Assembly: GCA_051530055.1 (NCBI GenBank)
Contig: CM121341.1
Span: 18,600,001 to 18,664,000 of the forward strand
Direction: 5' to 3'
DNA: 64,000 bases
Source: Neoechinorhynchus agilis
Taxonomy: Eukaryota > Acanthocephala
The translations under genes and the position numbers were made by a program. The notes below the pieces were generated by a model. That model had not been told where the DNA came from. It was given only the letters and a program-made list of their open reading frames with translations, and ran no database searches. Shown here one piece after another: positions 23,349-34,676 of this stretch (the first letter of the stretch is position 1; each line of letters opens with the position of its first letter).

Positions 23349-25365
23349 TTACTCCTCGACTTTTTGAATCCTAGCGGCCAACTTGACCTGCCTTTGTTTT
23401 TTCTTCCTCCGCCTTTTCTTTTCCATATTGGGCTTTCTTTTCACTTGATCTGTTTTCTTTTCATCAGCTTCCTTCCTCCTTGAAACCATTGTTACAGTCT
23501 TTTTTCTTTCCTTCTTTTTCGCATGAACAGCCTTCTTATATATCCGCTTTAACTTTTTTGGCATCATCGCCTCTCTTAGTTTCCGCTCTTCGGCGCCCAT
23601 TTCCGCCAAGCCGTTTGCGCCACCGACCGACTTCCTATTCGATTCTACAAGCCTTTCGATTTCCTTATCTTCGATTCCAAGAAGTCGCAATTTGTCCGGT
23701 GAGACATATTCACCGGGTCTTTCATTAACAAATGGTGAAAAATGAGGTGGCAGTTTAAAGCCCGGTCGGTATTGCTCCGCTGGAACTAAGCGTCTAAAAT
23801 TAATGCAATCAAACACCCACTGAGGTTGAACGTAATGGCGATTAATCACACGACTTTCAAACTCTATCGGTCTATCGATGAGTTGATGAGTTACAGATGG
23901 ATCGTCTTCTGCAAACGTCTCCCCACAATGATGTCCACTCGGCCACGACACTTCACCTCCGCAGCTTCTAACAGCAAACGCAAACACCTCCAGTGGCACT
24001 TCAACGTTCACGAATATCTTAAGACCTTCAAAAAGACCTGACAATGTCCTAAGAGCACTCGGACTGTTTAGTTTCTCATAAAACAGTCTCTGAAGTTCGG
24101 GTAAATTGTCCAGATCTGCACTGGGAATAGCATCGTCGAAATCTCCAACATAGTCATCACCTGCGTTTTTGCGTTGAATATCCATGTTAAACGAAGAAAG
24201 CATTTCTTCGAAAAATTCCTGCTGATTTATCATTCGTTCCATATTTGTGTCAGCATGGAATGAAAAAGATGGAGGGTACACGAGGCGAGCATCATTATAG
24301 AGTTTGAAATTAACAAACCCTAGCATCTGAACATAAAATTCGAGAAAGGTGCCCATTATTTTCAAATCGACTTTAAATGGCTGGGAGTATCCCACTTGGT
24401 GTGGCATTATCCATGTGACGTTCCTGCCTTGAATGCTGGCTTGAAGATAGAATCCTTTGAAGGAAATAAAGCATTTGCGAAGAGAACGAGTTGCCATCAC
24501 ATAGTTCATGAACTCAACCGTGAGTCGGCGACATGCGGCAACAAACTCCGAGTCCAAAATCTCATCCATCGGGTATGTCGCATACAGAATCACCAAGCAA
24601 AGACAATCGTCTAGGTCATTTAATGCGTCACTGAACTTTGGGTATCTGAAGTAATATTAGTCGGGAAAGGAGAAATTGTGCAGTTAACGCGACCGACCTT
24701 TCCAATATAATATGGTCGAGAGTCAATTGTGGCTTGCCGGCTCGTTCGATGCGCTCAAACTGAAATCGGTCATGCTTATGCTTGTATTTGTTTAATTTCC
24801 TCGAGTAAATCTGTTTAAATGTAGATTTGAATCAATTTTTCGAAATAAGGTAGAGGTGCTTTAATCAGATTATGACACGAAATCTGACATTTTGCAAGAG
24901 TCGAAATACGGGAAAATGAAGTAGTCCATGGGTGCGAAATTACACTAATCCAAAGAAAATCTCAAAGATAAGGTTATACTGGGGACGTTTGAATACTAGA
25001 ATCTTAAAATAGAAAATAATGCATAAGAGGTGTGCGACCGATTACATCGCCAATGGAAAGCACAAACCTTTAATTGCCGAAATGTATTGATCACCGGTTC
25101 ATGAAGTAGATATCGAATATCGTGCCGATGAAAAAACGTCCGCTGCTTTGGGGCGCCTTTTGATGCCTTTTTAAGACTACGTGGCTCAACGGGATAAACG
25201 CCTTTAAGAATGCATAACCTGCGAAAATCAGCTAATGAGAGCTGAAGTTTACGCAATGCTTTGTTGCGGGTCACATACACCTTTGCCGTGCCCGATGAAT
25301 ACTATAGGAAATTTGTCGTGATAGAACAAAATCACAAAGACTACCTTCTTTTTCATTTTACCCAT
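23349..25365 (-). CDS. PES1: Pescadillo (PES1), ribosome biogenesis factor
   Basis: Nucleolar protein of the PeBoW complex needed for 27S/32S pre-rRNA processing and 60S assembly. Four exons join cleanly on the minus strand: 25365-25345 (M-G-K-M-K-K-K), 25301-25068, 24810-24698 and 24645-23349. This gives 554 aa. The introns are 43, 257 and 52 nt, all GT-AG. Seen: [13 protein letters not shown] and C-I-L-K-G-V-Y-P in exon 2; L-D-H-I-I-L-E-R in exon 3; and [13 protein letters not shown] across the last junction. Next come C-R-R-L-T-V-E-F-M, a BRCT domain (about residues 320-420 of the protein, with F-G-L-K-I-F-V-type start and Y-V-Q-P-Q-W-V-F-D), and a Lys/Arg-rich coiled C-terminus. Length and order match the family. 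Confidence 0.96.
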
Positions 25366-25459
25366 TTTGAATTTATTGGAATGATGAGATAAACTCGTAA
25401 ATATACACGAAGAATCGACGGAAAAGAGCCGTCTACATGATACGGAAGAAGAAAACTAC

Positions 25460-25700
25460 TACTCGTGCAAATGTATCCGGCTTTGAATAGATCTTACGCT
25501 TGAAATGACGCTCAATGTTCCAGTGAGATTCAGCATTTTGAAGGGTAGACTGGATGCAAAACTTCTACACTTGTATTTTCCTCTGCTGACAATGACTGAA
25601 GAGGCGAGGATACCTCGCGAAATATTTCGAATAAATAAAATATGTGATGACCGGGATTGTGTAATAAACAATTATCGTCTGATGGCAAATTAATTGAAAC
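25460..25700 (+). mobile_element. Penelope-like terminal fragment with hammerhead-like motif
   Basis: Core at 25596-25629 on the plus strand: CTGAAGA, one G, a perfect six-base stem GCGAGG/CCTCGC with loop ATA, then GAAATATTTC. Identical layout to the motifs at 8786 and 39023. The flanks 25366-25459 and 25700-25985 show nothing recognisable. Confidence 0.5.
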
Positions 25701-25989
25701 GTATAGATTTGAACATAAAGCATCCTTTTAATCTTTAAATTCTTTTTATTTTATAGAGATTAATAATATAGATAGATTTTTCCAAAACGTTCCCGAGTAC
25801 GATGTCTTATTTTGTTCGAATTTTCGCCGCTTCACGGCTTCTTCGAGGACTCTCCCTCGCTCTGAAAAGGTCAGAAAAGTGATAAACTGTCTGACAATTC
25901 ATCCTTCCGATTGAGTGACCCATCAGTAGGTGCCCCCGACCCTGCTACTCCTCCACGACCAATAAGCAGAGCCTCGGCAATGGAATGGT

Positions 25990-26250
25990 CTACAGGATCA
26001 GGTGCCCTGTAGAGAACCCCCACCCCAAGGCTGGGCTAACATTATTGTGGTGGTTAGCAAAATGGGTGGCCAACGGTGCTGACACGTACGACGGTGCGTG
26101 CGGGTTACGTGCATTACAGAAATGCTCAGTTACCCGCTGGTGTAGCCTCCGCTCCGTCTTTCCAATGTAGCTGCAGGATTTCCCCTGGTCCTTGCAATTG
26201 CCGCATGTGATCCGGTATACCACATTGCTCATCATACAGGCTCCCATCGG
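25990..26250 (-). mobile_element. Penelope-like GIY-YIG fragment
   Basis: The minus frame reads N-V-V-Y-R-I-T-C-G-N-C, then S-Y-I-G-K-T-E-R-R-L-H-Q-R-V-T-E-H and H-F-A-N-H. This is the N-terminal half of a GIY-YIG nuclease domain with the paired cysteines usual in Penelope-like elements. It is a different subfamily from the element at 27015-29085. Confidence 0.75.
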
Positions 26251-26331
26251 ACTTCATCGTCCATCTTCATTGTCCAATTGACATTGAGTGCATATAATGC
26301 ACTTTTTTGGACAATTCTCCTGATCCTCGTA

Positions 26332-26480
26332 TCATTTTGTCGTTCCTCGAACGCTTGCTGGGTTGCCTCCTTGGATCGCGAGTCTGATCCTCTTAATGAG
26401 GAAGCTATGTTCTCTGCGATCTCCTTTGGCGGCAGTTAAGAGGCGGCCAAGTTCTTTGCAGAATTTGCGGGCTGCCGATT
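26332..26480 (-). mobile_element. R2-type LINE, extreme C-terminus
   Basis: The minus frame runs out of Penelope sequence at about 26481 and continues F-C-K-E-L-G-R-L-L, G-D-R-R, then I-R-L-A-I-Q-G-G-N-P-A-S-V. This is the closing block of the R2-type LINE family seen elsewhere in the window. The two element types are joined in one open frame. Confidence 0.65.
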
Positions 26481-26936
26481 GTCCTATATCGTTTTCTTTA
26501 CGAATTCCCAGTTTTCTAAGCTTTTTGGCATGCCCGGCCTTGATTTTGTCTTCGTGTTTCTTACCACTTTTGTTGAAATGGTCCGTCATAAATTTTATGT
26601 CGTGTGATTCCAGTTTTCGAATGAGGAATTCCCATAATCTTAGTCGTTTTTCATTATAACCTGAATAACGTCCTCTCATTTCCTGGATGCCGAACCTGAC
26701 CAGTCTCATTTCCATTTCTTTTCTGAGATTAGAATTATCGAAGCCGATCATCCCCGATTTTAATTTTGCGCAGTTAGGTATGATGCTGTTTTCTCGGCAT
26801 GTCTTCAGAAAGTCGATTCCCGATTTTATGCTGATAATCTTCTTTTCTATTGTCATGAGTTTACAAATATCCTTCGAGCATTTTCCGCTATACTGCTTCC
26901 TAATGTCATTCATTATTACTGTTGGGTGAAACGAGA

Positions 26937-27163
26937 TTTGTCTTGTGCGGACACCCAGACGTTTTTTATTATGCAAATTTTCGGAGAGCAAAGTCTCCCT
27001 CTTCAGGCTTTTGGTCATCTGAAAAAATTATTGTCTTGAGAATCTCTTTTAAAAAATGCCTCTTGCCCGGTTGCATCCTGGATCCTGGACCATGTTTTAA
27101 CCTCTTTCGGCTGCAACATAAGCGTGACATTACTTTTGTTGCCCTCCATAAGGTGGTCTTCTT
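26937..27163. repeat. Penelope inverted end, left
   Basis: About 227 bp that match the reverse complement of 29090-29312 almost perfectly. It spans the end of the nuclease frame and the start of the next N-terminal frame. On the minus strand at 26979-27006 lies a hammerhead-like core (CTGAAGA, G, GGAGA/TCTCC stem, GAAA) that overlaps the first codons of the N-terminal frame. Confidence 0.85.
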
Positions 27164-29085
27164 TTTTAATCATCAGGGCTTCCATTGTCAACCTCCTCTC
27201 CAGGTTTTCTTCCTGCACTAGCATCCTGGCGCCCTCAAAATTGACCTCGTGGTCGTGTATGGAGATATGGTTGAAAATCGCTGACGCGGTGTCTCCTTTT
27301 CGCACGTTATATTTGTGCTGTTGAATGCGTTTCTTCAGTCCCTGGATGGTCTGACCTATATAGACCGCATTGCAATCTTTACACGGTATGCCGTATACCC
27401 CTGCGTCGTGCTTCCTTTCTGGCTTCCTCTTGAAGTACCCAGCAAGGGTTCCACCAGCTTTGGTATAAAACCTACAAGGAATCCCCTGGGTTGCCTTCCT
27501 AACGTTCGCCGTGCATACGTCGCTAATGAAGCGGCCTCCCAACCATATCGAGTTTTCTTTTACGCATTCCTTTTGATCTCCTTTTTTGATAGTTCCCCAC
27601 ATCTTCATCCTGGCTTGTTTAATAGATTGGTTAGGATATCCTTGTTCTCTTAACATTTTAGTAATTTTATCTTCTTCCACCTTGAAGCACGAAGCACTTG
27701 AACATATTTGTTTGGCTCTCGCATACAGTGCTTTTGCTGCCAATATTTTGTATGTCCTTGATTTGTGGCTTCTCCAATGTGGGCATCGCCAACTCAAATG
27801 TTCCTTTCTATAGAGACTTGTGTTTATTCTTCTTTTTCCTCGATTTACCATCACGTCTAGAAATGGAATTCTCCTGTTTTCCTCAAATTGAATGGTCCAC
27901 TTTATGCTTGGGTCTACTTCGTTCAGCCTTTCCAAAAGGTTACATTTCCTAGGGTCTTCGTTAAGGACGATGAACACATCATCTACATAACGTATCCATT
28001 CCTTGATTTGGGGTATCCTATCTTTTATCTTCTCCTCCCATTTCCTCATGTAGATGTCCGCGAGCGCCGGTGCTATCGGTGACCCCATAGCGACTCCATC
28101 TATTTGTTCAAAGACCCTTCCTTCAAAAGTAAACGCATTTTGTCGTGTGCACCATCGGATTAGGGTTAGCCAATCCTTGGCTGGGAGCGCTGGTGTCGTG
28201 CACTTTTCGGCAAGAAGGTTCGCTGCCATCCTGGATGCCTTCATAAGAGGGAGATTCGTGAACAGCGCCTCAACATCTGCTGTGGCATGCCAGGTTCCTT
28301 CTGAGCATCTTCCCCTTATTCTCTTAGAGAATTCTATTCCATCCTTGACCTTAGAGAACCAATCGTCTTCTGCAATGACTTTCATTTGCATATTGATCAT
28401 TCGCGCAAGGTTATGGTTGAATGATCCGTAATTTGCGATTATTGGGCGGAATTGTAGTTGGGGTTTATGTATCTTCGGAGACAGGTAGAGAAACGGTGTG
28501 TAGGACGATGTGGATTTGGTTTTGTAATAAAATTCCTCCGAAATCATCTTCCTACGCTTCAGATCCTTCAAAAACTCCTCAAGTTTCTTGCTCCTATTCT
28601 TTGTGGGATCTATCTCTAGCGTTTTAAATTTTCCTGACTGAAGAAGTATATCTCCTTGTTTTTGGTAATCTTCAGTGTTCACCACTACGAGATTTCTACC
28701 TTTATCTGCTTTGCAGATCGTGATGGTCCTATCTTCCTTGAGCATTTTCAGAATTTTCTGCTGCTTCGATGTTATATTATGTTTTCCGCGACGGTTTTCA
28801 ATTATGGCTCTAGTATCACAGGCAGCGACACGACTTTTGATTTCTCCTGATACTCTCTTCATCATAATTTCAAAATCGCATCTTATCTGAGAATCTTTCA
28901 TTCGCTTAAAAGGTACGAATTCTGGTCCCAGATTGAGAACCTTCATTACATCTTCGCTTCGATTTTTCGATGATAAGTTAATAGCTTCGGGTCCTATATC
29001 GTTTTCTTTACGAATTCCCAGTTTTCTAAGCTTTTTGGCATGCCCGGCCTTGATTTTGTCTTCGTGTTTCTTACCACTTTTGTTG
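27015..29085 (-). CDS. Penelope-like reverse transcriptase with GIY-YIG nuclease
   Basis: About 690 codons open. In order: K-K-L-R-K-L-G-I-R-K-E; K-A-D-K-G-R-N-L-V-V (about 28700); fingers S-P-K-I-H-K-P; palm A-D-V-E-A-L-F-T-N-L-P; G-V-A-M-G-S-P-I-A-P; catalytic Y-V-D-D (about 27990); and I-P-F-L-D-V-M-V. Then comes a cysteine pair with G-V-Y-G-I-P-C-K-D-C and Y-I-G-Q-T-I-Q-G-L-K-K-R-I-Q-Q-H (about 27350), the GIY-YIG endonuclease that primes integration. The first 73 residues of the longer open frame (29306-29086) are antisense of the element's own end and not part of the protein. The frame is intact over RT and nuclease, so this copy is fairly young. Confidence 0.9.
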
Positions 29086-29089
29086 ACAT

Positions 29090-29312
29090 AGACCACCTTA
29101 TGGAGGGCAACAAAAGTAATGTCACGCTTATGTTGCAGCCGGAAGAGGTTAAAACATGGTCCAGGATCCAGGATGCAACCGGGCAAGAGGCATTTTTTAA
29201 AAGAGATTCTCAAGACAATAATTTTTTCAGATGACCAAAAGCCTGAAGAGGGAGACTTTGCTCTCCGAAAATTTGCATAATAAAAAACGTCTGGGTGTCC
29301 GCACAAGACAAA
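29090..29312. repeat. Penelope inverted end, right
   Basis: Partner of 26937-27163. The same hammerhead-like core is on the plus strand at 29243-29270, again just inside an ATG-starting frame (M-T-K-S-L-K-R at 29231). Confidence 0.85.
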
Positions 29313-29323
29313 TAAAACTTATA

Positions 29324-30830
29324 GTGAAAGCTGCAGATTTAAATAAAGTCAAAAATCTGTTCAATAAAGGGTACTTAGGTATTATATCGACCACACCAAT
29401 TTGCCGATGAGAGATCAACTTTATTTATCGGCTAAAAATATGAGCACCGCACAAACTTCTTGACGTTTAGAAGTTAGAACGTTCAGTAAAACGTTGTTGA
29501 TGGAGTATGGAGGGTGTAATTTATAAGAAAATTAGGCGTGGTCGATAAAATATCTAAGTACCCAATAAAGTGTTGGATTGGTGTATCGAGAACTTGAATA
29601 GTTAACAAAGTGGGTCCAGCTGAAATATCTATGGTATAACCGATGGATCCAAACGTTTGACTTGAAGAAATTTTCTCCATATAAAATGCCATCCCATGGC
29701 ATATCTGATAGTATGAAAATTAAAATCATAGATATTTTATTTTCCAGAGGTTTAAGCTGTGCCAATTTTTTATCTGATTAGTAAAGCGCCGTTAGACTCG
29801 ATCATCGTTTTTCTGAAGCCTTTGCCAATCTCGCATCATTTTTCTTTAATATCTTCGATAAGCATGGAAATTCCATGGTTATAGCGGGATTAATGAACTA
29901 TCCTAAACATCTAGTAATTGTAATTATGCACTTTCCGAAGGGGTCGCTGCAAAAAAAATTTCAAAATTGTCTCCAGAATCTAATCTAGAAAGGACACCCG
30001 AACATCTTTGTGACCGAAGCTGCTTTAATAACTGTAACATTGATGGAAACCGAACCGAACATACAAAATAAGTATCTCATCGACATTTGAAGAAAATCAT
30101 ATTCAATCAACATTTAAGTTTGTTTCAAAGTTTAACTAGTTCAAAGTATTTTTATTAAATTTCCGGAACTTCGCCGAATTGCAAGCTGACGCTCTCCTAA
30201 GAACCATAACTGTCTTTTGCAAAAGTAAACACTAATCCTTTATTTAGTGTTTCCTTCGTGGAATCTTAACAAGCAACAAGCAACAAGTCATTAGATTTTT
30301 GCCTTCGCTGCATAACCTTTTTGGTAGTTTAACGATTTTGGATCCTATTGATTGGCCGAAACGATTCCCGTGCTATAATCATCGTGCCAAAAGAGATTTT
30401 CATTGGAAAAAGAGAAGAATATAAACCACGAAGCCTTTAATTGCGTATTCAAAGCCTCGAGTTCTCTACTTTCAAACAGTAAGTTTTTGCCGTAAGCCAA
30501 AACCCGATGAATACTGTAGCCACTTTCGTGGTTAAAAGCGTGATTCGTTAAGAAATGGAAAATATTCGAGTTTTTGTAACTGCGCTTCAAAATATGCCCT
30601 TATTTGCAGACGGTCAAAGCAACTAAATTAACCAATTGGTCAATCGAAATATTTGAAAATAAAGTTAGGGAGTGACAGCGAAATGATGAATTTTACAGTA
30701 ATCGAACTCCCCTGTGTTATAGTTAGAAGCTTTTGTAGCAACGGCAAAATTAATATTAATAAACAAATAAATATTAAAACCCAAAGAAAATCATGATGTG
30801 TTCATTTGCGGTTCCTGATCTTCTTTACGA
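29324..30830. other. AT-rich stretch without recognisable gene
   Basis: Open frames here are short. Two overlapping minus frames at 29765-29480 look somewhat coding-like but switch frame and match nothing I know. No repeat partner within the window was noticed. Confidence 0.3.
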
Positions 30831-30834
30831 TCAA

Positions 30835-31230
30835 TATTGTCGCACACTCTCAGAGTGCAGGAATTCAACAGTTCATTGAAACGTAAACCTTCTTTTACGA
30901 GTAGATCCAATGAAGAGCAAATTTTTCAGCGAGTATGGGGATGCCAAGGATCCCCGCTTTTACCGACTCTATTTACTATTGTCATGGCATTCTTAATGAT
31001 AAGGTTTCTGAAACGCAAATTTGTTCATCATTTGATCGTTGCAGATGACGTTCCTATTCATTCGTCATAAGAAGGCGGAGATAGTTGACAATATGACTAG
31101 AAGCTCCTTCAGCACAATGAACAGTATTTTATCGAAGTCCAACCTGCTTTTAAACATGGGTAAATCAGTGATGATTCCCCTAAACCACCATTGTGTTTCT
31201 CGAAATAGATCTTTTATCAATCGCTGAATT
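30835..31230 (+). mobile_element. LINE reverse transcriptase scrap
   Basis: The plus strand reads G-C-Q-G-S-P-L-L-P-T-L-F, then V-A-D-D-V near 31040, then L-L-L-N-M-G-K-S-V near 31150. This is the order of RT motifs B, C and D/E. It is neither the copy-A family nor the R2-type family. 31230-31440 shows nothing. Confidence 0.5.
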
Positions 31231-31439
31231 ATAAAAAGGTAGTTGGGTTTTGGTCATAGATTTCCCATGCTACATATCTCTACGCGTACATAATAAGTCT
31301 CTTCGAGGTATCCTTTTTAAACTAAAAGATCTTACCTCCAGACTCTCAAGATTAGGGTTAGCATCCAACCTTTAGGGTAAATACAATAAAAACATTCGCC
31401 AGGGTAACCTTCGTTTTTTATAGAAGGCCTCTTGATGAA

Positions 31440-31960
31440 TGAAAAGAGTTTGGCAGCGTGATCGACCTCTCGTCGCAAGCGTTCAAAGCTCTTTTATCAG
31501 AGTTGGCAGTCTCCACTAGAAAATCAGGTGCTTGGTTAAACGCGGTCCCGCTGGCATCTGTGGGTACTCTCCTCTCCGACGAGGCAGTACGGGTCGAAGT
31601 TTCAATGAGACTAGGAATAGCGATGTGTCATCCCCACCGTTGCGGCTGTGGTGCAAATGTGGATTCGTCGGGACGTCGTGGTCTCATCTGTAGAAAATCA
31701 GCCGGCAGGGTGCTGACCCGGGCAATTGTTACGGTGCATGCCCCCAATATTTTTTAACCTGTAAACTTGGGGGTGACCGCATTTCCTTGGCGGGAGGGTA
31801 AATGCCTCCTCTGGGACATCACTTGTGTCGATACACTCACTTGTGTAGCTACACTCGCGGGACCCAAAATTAACCTAAAGAAAGACCTTGCCAAGTTCTC
31901 CTGCAAACAATAACCGCCAACTTTCCCACAAGAATGCACTTCCAACCACCGACCGGATTT
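31440..31960 (+). mobile_element. R2-type LINE, C-terminal fragment
   Basis: Reads S-G-A-W-L-N-A-V-P-L-A-S-V-G-T, C-H-P-H-R-C-G-C-G-A-N-V...G-R-R-G-L-I-C-R, and then F-P-W-R-E-G-K-C-L-L-W-D with the R-P-D part lost in a small deletion near 31758. Abuts the inner edge of the right duplication arm. Confidence 0.75.
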
Positions 31961-32299
31961 GCCCACTCTACCGAACCCGTAATCGGCTCCAAAATCAATA
32001 ACTGCATTGTTGTTTATGAGTACCCAAAGATCAAATAAACTTGGATCAGAGTCAGCGTTCCTCTGATAAAAAATACTCAGATATTCAAATTCCCAGCAAA
32101 TTTAAAAATTCATATTCCATGTCGGTCAGTGAAACTTTTATAACGTATTAGAGATGTACCCGGAAGATATCAGTTTTTACGTCACAACCAAGCTGAGATT
32201 GTTCCAGATACCTGAATCAGCGGAATACTTTGTAAGGTTAGTACTTATTGGTCTAAGAACTTGTTCTTTTATTGGTAGTGTACAAGGTGAGTTCAAAAG

Positions 32300-32896
32300 A
32301 TGATCTCGTCCCGTTTTTGGCCTAGCCGCTGCACTCAGTTTGGATTCTACGATCCACTCATGGCTGGCACTATTGACAGCACAGGACTTATTCCTCATGA
32401 TCAAGCCATAACTCGTGCTTACAATCATAAACCACATCCTCCAGTTGACGAAAGGGCCTTCGGTCCAGTATTATTTATTGGAAGATTGGATTTAAACGAC
32501 ACTGAAAAATGTTTGATGGAAGTATTTTCCCGGCACATGCGGGTGGAATCCATTGATTTAATAAGAGACTTCGTAACCGGACATAGCAGGAGATATGCTT
32601 TTGTGAAGCTCAGAAGTTTCAAGGATGTCGACAGGTTTTGCAGGAATCCAACATTTCGGCGGCAGGTATTAGGGGACCGTGTTTGGGTTGCCGAGAAAGC
32701 GTTTAGTCGAGGCAGGCTACCGGGATGGCGACCAAGAAGGTTTGGTGGTGGTTTGGGTGGTCGAAAGGAATCGGGACAGCTGAGATTTGGTGGCAATGCA
32801 CGACCGTTCAAACAGCCAATTCGCGTGAGAAATGAGGTATTCGAAAGGGTGAACAGTCTGAAACAAGAGTACGGTATAGACAATGATTTTATTTGA
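32300..32896 (+). CDS. SNRNP35: U11/U12 snRNP 35 kDa protein, right copy
   Basis: Same 198-aa frame as at 19232-19828 with one changed residue, and equally intact, so both copies could be expressed. RRM at residues about 55-132; G-G-G-L-G-G-R-K-E-S-G-Q-L tail present. Upstream, an ATG at 32155 opens a frame (M-Y-P-E-D-I-S-F) with a GTTAGT donor after 32234. Joining it to the CCTAG acceptor just before 32328 keeps frame, so the true N-terminus may start there. This is inference. Confidence 0.92.
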   Translation: MISSRFWPSRCTQFGFYDPLMAGTIDSTGLIPHDQAITRAYNHKPHPPVDERAFGPVLFIGRLDLNDTEKCLMEVFSRHMRVESIDLIRDFVTGHSRRYAFVKLRSFKDVDRFCRNPTFRRQVLGDRVWVAEKAFSRGRLPGWRPRRFGGGLGGRKESGQLRFGGNARPFKQPIRVRNEVFERVNSLKQEYGIDNDFI

Positions 32897-33360
32897 ACGG
32901 TTTAGCGTTATTTTCTAAAGATTATTTATCAGGTCGGTTGTTTTTGACGGAAGTTAGTCTTCTGAAATATTTTTCGGTCTTTAATTCTTGTTGACTATAT
33001 TAGATTGTTTTCATGATTGAATATCTGGCTGCCAGCACTACCGGCGACACCGATGCCGTTTCCACGTTTCGCTCGGAACCTTGATGCTAGACCATAATAT
33101 GAAGAGGGAAGCTTGTCCGCCTAAAATAAGTCAAGGGAGGAGAACATCATCATTGCTCAACTTCTAACTTCATCAGCCAAGGGTACCACACGGCCGAGCT
33201 TCTCAACAGCATCCTCGAGGTTTGTGATGGGATTTTCTCCCTGACGAAAACAGGAGTTCTTAGGAGCCATGGATCCCGTAATTCACGAAGCGGATGGTTC
33301 CAGTTCACCTCCTAAGTCCATTGATGGTGTGCACCAGTACAAAATGAAATTCCATTTGTA

Positions 33361-33955
33361 GTGAATATTGTGCGAGTTCTACCCAGGAACGTTCTGAAAA
33401 GAATCCCAAGGGGCGCGCAATATCAGGCCGCAAAGAGATTCACCTCTCTATTGACGGACAGCATCGAGATTAGCTCAGAGTTGTCGTGGATGCGTCTCTT
33501 TGCGTTCCCTAAACTATTGTTTTCCGCTGTTGATGTTTCTGAGGGATCTCTGACCACAAAAATAAAAGGGCGAATAAGTTCTTTTGACGAGAATTTTACT
33601 CAATGCCTTTCGACCGCATGAGACAGCGAAAATTGGCATTGAATTGGATGCTGTGAAATTCGAGATTTTAGTGATGAACGTAGAAGATGATTCGTCCAGG
33701 CAAACTATCGTTAAAGATTTTTAGAAACTGGTCATTGGGATAGAATTGATCACTCCAGACCGGTTGAGTCTTCTAGGAAGCTGCATTTTTTGTTCTAATG
33801 TTGAAGCAAGATTGATAATCTTCAACCGCAACTTTCGGTGCTGTGCGAACGAGTTGATGAATTATCTTCACACGGGGCTCTGTTCCGGATCAAGAACACC
33901 CTCTTCTGACAGTTCTTTGTTAGGCCTCCAGCATTACTTTGATTTGCTCTTGTCG
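33361..33955 (+). mobile_element. R2-type LINE fragment, shared by both arms (right)
   Basis: Mirror copy of 18190-18770, with the same V-L-P-R-N-V-L-K-R-I block and thumb piece. Decayed in both arms. Confidence 0.7.
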
Positions 33956-34676
33956 ATCATAAAATGGAAAAGGGATACATTTTAATTCAAAGTAATCGTT
34001 ACTTCTATTTAGACAGATTAATGAGAAAAAGAGAAATTTGGCTTGGTTAAATTCATGTCATTGTTTTTTGTAGTCAATAAGAAATATGTCCTTTTAATGT
34101 CAACTATTTCGATTAATCTTTATTCGGAGCAAATATGAACTCATCTTCCATCTCACTTCCAAACAATAAAATTCTACGCTACTTATTAATAGCAAAATTT
34201 GGCATTTGTTAGAAATTTCTTGTTTTCGTTTTTCCTATTAAATTGTTTAGAATTCATAACTTAATCTTACACCGACTGAAAATGGTTACGAAAAACGGGT
34301 AATGATTATCTAGTAAGGATATAAGAAAAGCCCGTATTTTTGAAGCTTTAAATATTAGCTTTGCCGTTCTATTTTTAGTATTGCTCGCAGAAATATATCG
34401 ATTTTTACCTGTTGTTACTTTATCAAAGAATTTTCCATAAAAATTCCTCCACATAGTTCAAATATCAAATTATCCTTTGGACTTTAGAACACCTCGAATA
34501 TTTGAGTCAACATTTCAAACCAATATATGATAGCAACCTGGTAGGCTTCGTGCTCGGGCACAGCTCCTTATGTAATATCCAGTGGCGACCTGTAAAACTC
34601 TAGATTAAAATGATTTTTACTAAAGATAATTAAAATTGGCATTTAGGTGTTAAAGTAGGGTATTGCCTTCAGCGTA

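Larger units (their letters stand above)
26481..29323 (-). mobile_element. Penelope-like element with inverted ends
   Basis: Composite Penelope-like element on the minus strand. The main protein (29085-27015) has RT and GIY-YIG nuclease. It is followed on the same strand by the N-terminal region of a second copy (27018-26481), which gives the staggered tandem layout typical of the group. The segment 26937-27163 recurs inverted at 29090-29312. The first copy lacks its own N-terminal region, and the second lacks RT. Confidence 0.88.

Noticed and set aside
29086-29306. First 73 residues of the long Penelope open frame as protein
   Set aside because: This segment is the antisense of the element's own end, created by the inverted arrangement.
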